Source: Mucilaginibacter sp. (GTDB lineage: Bacteria > Bacteroidota > Bacteroidia > Sphingobacteriales > Sphingobacteriaceae). From it: a DNA stretch of 64,000 bases. Of the stretch, positions 61,876 to 64,000 are shown piece by piece. The DNA is taken from NCBI RefSeq assembly GCF_028288225.1, contig NZ_JAQBOC010000051.1, positions 1-64,000 on the forward strand. The letters are read 5' to 3'. The translations under genes and the position numbers were made by a program. The notes under the pieces were generated by a model that saw only the letters and a program-made list of their open reading frames with translations, made no database searches and was not told where the DNA came from. Within the stretch, counting starts at the first letter, position 1. Every line of letters starts with the position of its first letter.

Positions 61876-62874
61876 TCAACTTTTTTCACCCGGCTTCAAA
61901 GCACCCTTAAGCGCGGGGTTTTGGGCAGGCAACACGGATACATCTTTTAATACCTCCGTTTGCTGAACGCTTACTGCATAATCTGCAGGTTCAATACGGC
62001 AGCCAGTGGCTTCGGCATATACCTGTGTAAACTCGGCGCCTATATATAAAATTGCAGCTGTGTAATAAATCCAGACTAAAATAACAATAATTGAACCCGC
62101 CGCGCCATAAGCAGAGCCTTGTGCTGTATATTGAATATATAAACTTATACCATACTGACCCAGCATAAAAAGCAATGCCGTAAAAATTGCCCCCGACCGC
62201 ACATCTTTCCACCGAATTTTAACATCAGGCAAAAACTTAAATATTATCCCAAATAATGTTGTAATTACAATAAGGGTAATACCCAGGTTTACCCCCTTTA
62301 ATATTGGGCCTGTTATTGCCGGTAAAAAATGTTCTATTCTTTTACCCAATGCATCTATAATAAAATTTACCAATAAAGATGCTAATAATAAAAAACCTAA
62401 ACTTATAATTAATGAAAATGAAAGAAACCTGTTTTCGATCAATTTTAGCCAGCCTTTTTGGGGTTTAGACTTTACCCTCCATATAATGTTTAACGAATCC
62501 TGGATCTCTATAAAAATGCTGCTTGCACCTATTAATAAAATGACAACTCCAATAATAACTGCCGTGCCTGATTTACCTGATAACTCAAGATGTTTTAATA
62601 TATCCTGCACCTGGAGGGCGGCCTGTGCACCTATATAGTGAGTAATTTGCGGGTATAAAGCGTTTGTAGCGGCATCATGCCCCCAAACCAGGCCCGCTAT
62701 AGAGATGATAAGGATAAGTAAAGGTGCTATTGAAAAAATGGTGTAGTAGGCCAGCGAAGCGCTTAATTTTAAGCCATTATCATTAATAAAACCCAAAAAC
62801 GTTGCTACCAGTACTTTCCAGAATTCTTTAAGATATGCTGCGCTGAAAACTTTCATGCCGGTTTTAAATGCCAT
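61876..62874 (-). CDS. YihY/BrkB-family inner-membrane protein
   Basis: A 332-residue integral membrane protein with about six helices. The YihY signatures are LSASLAYYTIFSIAPLLILIISIAG at the N-terminus, SSIFIEIQDSLNIIWRVKSKPQKGW in the middle, and YGAAGSIIVILVWIYYTAAILYIGAEFTQVYAE near the C-terminus. A soluble tail of about 40 residues ends the protein. The family was once called RNase BN; its function remains uncertain. Confidence 0.92.
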   Translation of the reverse strand: MAFKTGMKVFSAAYLKEFWKVLVATFLGFINDNGLKLSASLAYYTIFSIAPLLILIISIAGLVWGHDAATNALYPQITHYIGAQAALQVQDILKHLELSGKSGTAVIIGVVILLIGASSIFIEIQDSLNIIWRVKSKPQKGWLKLIENRFLSFSLIISLGFLLLASLLVNFIIDALGKRIEHFLPAITGPILKGVNLGITLIVITTLFGIIFKFLPDVKIRWKDVRSGAIFTALLFMLGQYGISLYIQYTAQGSAYGAAGSIIVILVWIYYTAAILYIGAEFTQVYAEATGCRIEPADYAVSVQQTEVLKDVSVLPAQNPALKGALKPGEKS

Positions 62875-62968
62875 TGTAAACTAAAATATTGTTTCACATG
62901 TTCAACTATTATCTATAATAATATTTAATAGCTAAAAATGTTTGCAGGCAATTTTTAAATCAACGTTA

Positions 62969-63649
62969 TTAAATTGCAGCGAAAGGAATATCAAGCAGGG
63001 GATAGTTTGCCCAACCATTAAAATCATAATGCCACCATTCTGTTGCTATAACCTTAAATCCATGCGCCTGCATCACGCTTTTCAGCAGCTCACGGTTTGC
63101 GATCTGCTGTTTGGGCAAATCAGGGTAGTCTGCAGCGGCTTTCCGGCTAAAGCTATCAAAAGCTGTAGGCATATCAAGCTCTTTGCCGGTTTTTAAATCA
63201 ATAAGGCTAAGGTCAATGGCGCAGCCACGATTGTGCTTGGAGCCCTTACGCGGATCGGCAACAAAATTGGTATCAGGTGTTATCTCGTAAAATTTTGCGG
63301 TGATAGTATAGGGGCGATAAGCATCATATATTTTTAAACCAAGACCCTGGGCTTTTAAATCGGTTTCCACATCTTTTAAAGCCATTACAACCGGCAGCCT
63401 GGCAAACGCCCTGGCCTGTGGATACATGCGATGATGTGTAAAATTATTAGTGGTGGCATACCTTATGTCCAATACAATTTCAGGGATATATTTTTTAATT
63501 TCTACCAGGCGCGAATCGGGGTGCTGCTTAATTTCACTGACATAGCTTTTTAGACCCATAACTTTTGAGCTATCAATATATTTATAATGCTGCCCGAAAA
63601 CCATATTAATTATCAGCACAAAAGGATTGAGCAGGATGAAGCGCTTCAT
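62969..63649 (-). CDS. M15-family D-Ala-D-Ala dipeptidase (VanX/DdpX-like)
   Basis: A 226-residue secreted or periplasmic protein with a signal peptide. The zinc site is SKHNRGCAIDLSLID (His and Asp ligands) with the catalytic Glu and third ligand in TEWWHYDF. The substrate-site region is YDAYRPYTI. It hydrolyses D-Ala-D-Ala, probably for cell-wall recycling rather than vancomycin resistance, since no vanHA genes are present. It lies 2 bp from the alanine dehydrogenase stop on the same strand, so the two are likely one unit. Confidence 0.9.
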   Translation of the reverse strand: MKRFILLNPFVLIINMVFGQHYKYIDSSKVMGLKSYVSEIKQHPDSRLVEIKKYIPEIVLDIRYATTNNFTHHRMYPQARAFARLPVVMALKDVETDLKAQGLGLKIYDAYRPYTITAKFYEITPDTNFVADPRKGSKHNRGCAIDLSLIDLKTGKELDMPTAFDSFSRKAAADYPDLPKQQIANRELLKSVMQAHGFKVIATEWWHYDFNGWANYPLLDIPFAAI

Positions 63650-63651
63650 AA

Positions 63652-64000
63652 TTAACGATGGGAAACTATAAGCAGGTCGAGGTCTTTACAAGGTATGGAA
63701 AATCGCTCGCCGATATATTTATTGGTAAGCTGCCCTTTATAAATATAAACAGAATCCCGCATGCCTGATTTTGCCCAGATCAGGTCCTTTAAACTGCCAT
63801 GATCGCCTATATCCAGCAAAATGGGTGCAAAAATATTAGTAAGCGCATAGGTGGCCGTGCGTGCAACGCGCGATGCTATATTTGGCACGCAGTAATGGAT
63901 AACATCGTATTTTCTGAAAGTGGGATGCGTGTGGTTAGTTATTTCTGACGTTTCAAAACATCCGCCCTGGTCAATACTTACGTCAATTATAACCGAATTG
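63652..64000 (-). CDS. ald: Alanine dehydrogenase, C-terminal part (partial)
   Basis: The minus-strand frame is open through the end of the window. It contains IDVSIDQGGCFETSEITNH, IHYCVPNIASRVARTATYALTNI, and ends with the helix of the alanine dehydrogenase/PNT C-terminal domain; the NAD-binding domain lies beyond the window. It makes pyruvate from L-alanine or the reverse. Operon with the VanX-like gene suggests D-Ala/L-Ala metabolism. Confidence 0.85.
   Translation of the reverse strand, partial: NSVIIDVSIDQGGCFETSEITNHTHPTFRKYDVIHYCVPNIASRVARTATYALTNIFAPILLDIGDHGSLKDLIWAKSGMRDSVYIYKGQLTNKYIGERFSIPCKDLDLLIVSHR

Noticed and set aside
62969..63649. Vancomycin resistance vanX
   Set aside because: No vanH, vanA or vanS/R genes adjoin; linkage to alanine dehydrogenase and PBP4 fits cell-wall recycling.

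Overview
The window looks like a chromosome segment of a Bacteroidota bacterium of the Sphingobacteriaceae type (Mucilaginibacter/Pedobacter-like). This rests on TAnnTTTG-type -7 promoter boxes, TonB-linked outer-membrane proteins with carboxypeptidase-like regulatory domains, a DUF5117-type zinc metalloprotease, an ECF sigma/anti-sigma pair, feoAB, a DUF47/Pit phosphate module and several TTG/GTG starts. The genus is inferred; no rRNA or marker gene is present.

Layout. 1-16.9 kb is ordinary chromosome: an Rpn-type nuclease fragment, feoAB, SprT-like and HD proteins, an OprB-like porin, a YceI protein, a histidine kinase followed by a Pho-box-like promoter and DUF47-Pit, an ECF sigma/anti-sigma pair beside a VWA protein, a small MITE, a response regulator and lpxH. 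At 16999 begins comM/yifB, which is cut in two. Its 5' part ends at 18057 and its 3' part resumes at 47742. Both junctions share CCCTGT, and joining them restores an in-frame protein of about 513 residues.

The 29.7 kb insertion (18058-47741) is a mosaic mobile element. Backbone genes are a large serine recombinase at the left end, a degenerate RuvC-like protein, XRE regulators, two HerA/VirD4-like ATPases (one truncated), a methylase-like protein, an ECF-type sigma factor next to a nuclease-dead TnpB/Cas12f-like protein, a small RNA polymerase alpha-CTD-like protein, and a double-HTH protein at the right end. In the excised circle the recombinase and the double-HTH frame would fuse in frame. 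Lower-GC cargo is inserted in this backbone. Cargo 1 (about 22.0-28.5 kb) lies between two tyrosine recombinases beside a tRNA-Lys 3' fragment. It carries a ubiquitin-like conjugation operon (Ubl, E2, JAMM peptidase, E1; Bil type) with a divergent HTH + ImmA/IrrE regulator pair, plus an unknown gene pair. Cargo 2 (about 30.8-37.1 kb) carries a three-gene RelA/SpoT synthetase - TIR-Nudix - SpoT-type HD hydrolase operon and a 2TM SLATT-like protein. Cargo 3 (about 40.9-42.1 kb) holds two membrane proteins of unknown function.

The two strongest candidates for an undescribed or barely described system are the RelA/SpoT-TIR-Nudix-HD operon, which reads like a nucleotide-signalling abortive-infection module, and the sigma + dead Cas12f-like pair with a nearby highly folded intergenic region that could encode its guide RNA.

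48.2-64 kb is chromosome again: an OLD-like AAA/DUF4435 ATPase (possibly acquired), two CheY-like regulators, a large outer-membrane beta-barrel protein, a collagen-like lipoprotein, a DUF5117-type metalloprotease, a retropepsin-like/PDZ protein, PBP4, a YihY/BrkB membrane protein, a VanX-like D-Ala-D-Ala dipeptidase and the C-terminal part of alanine dehydrogenase.
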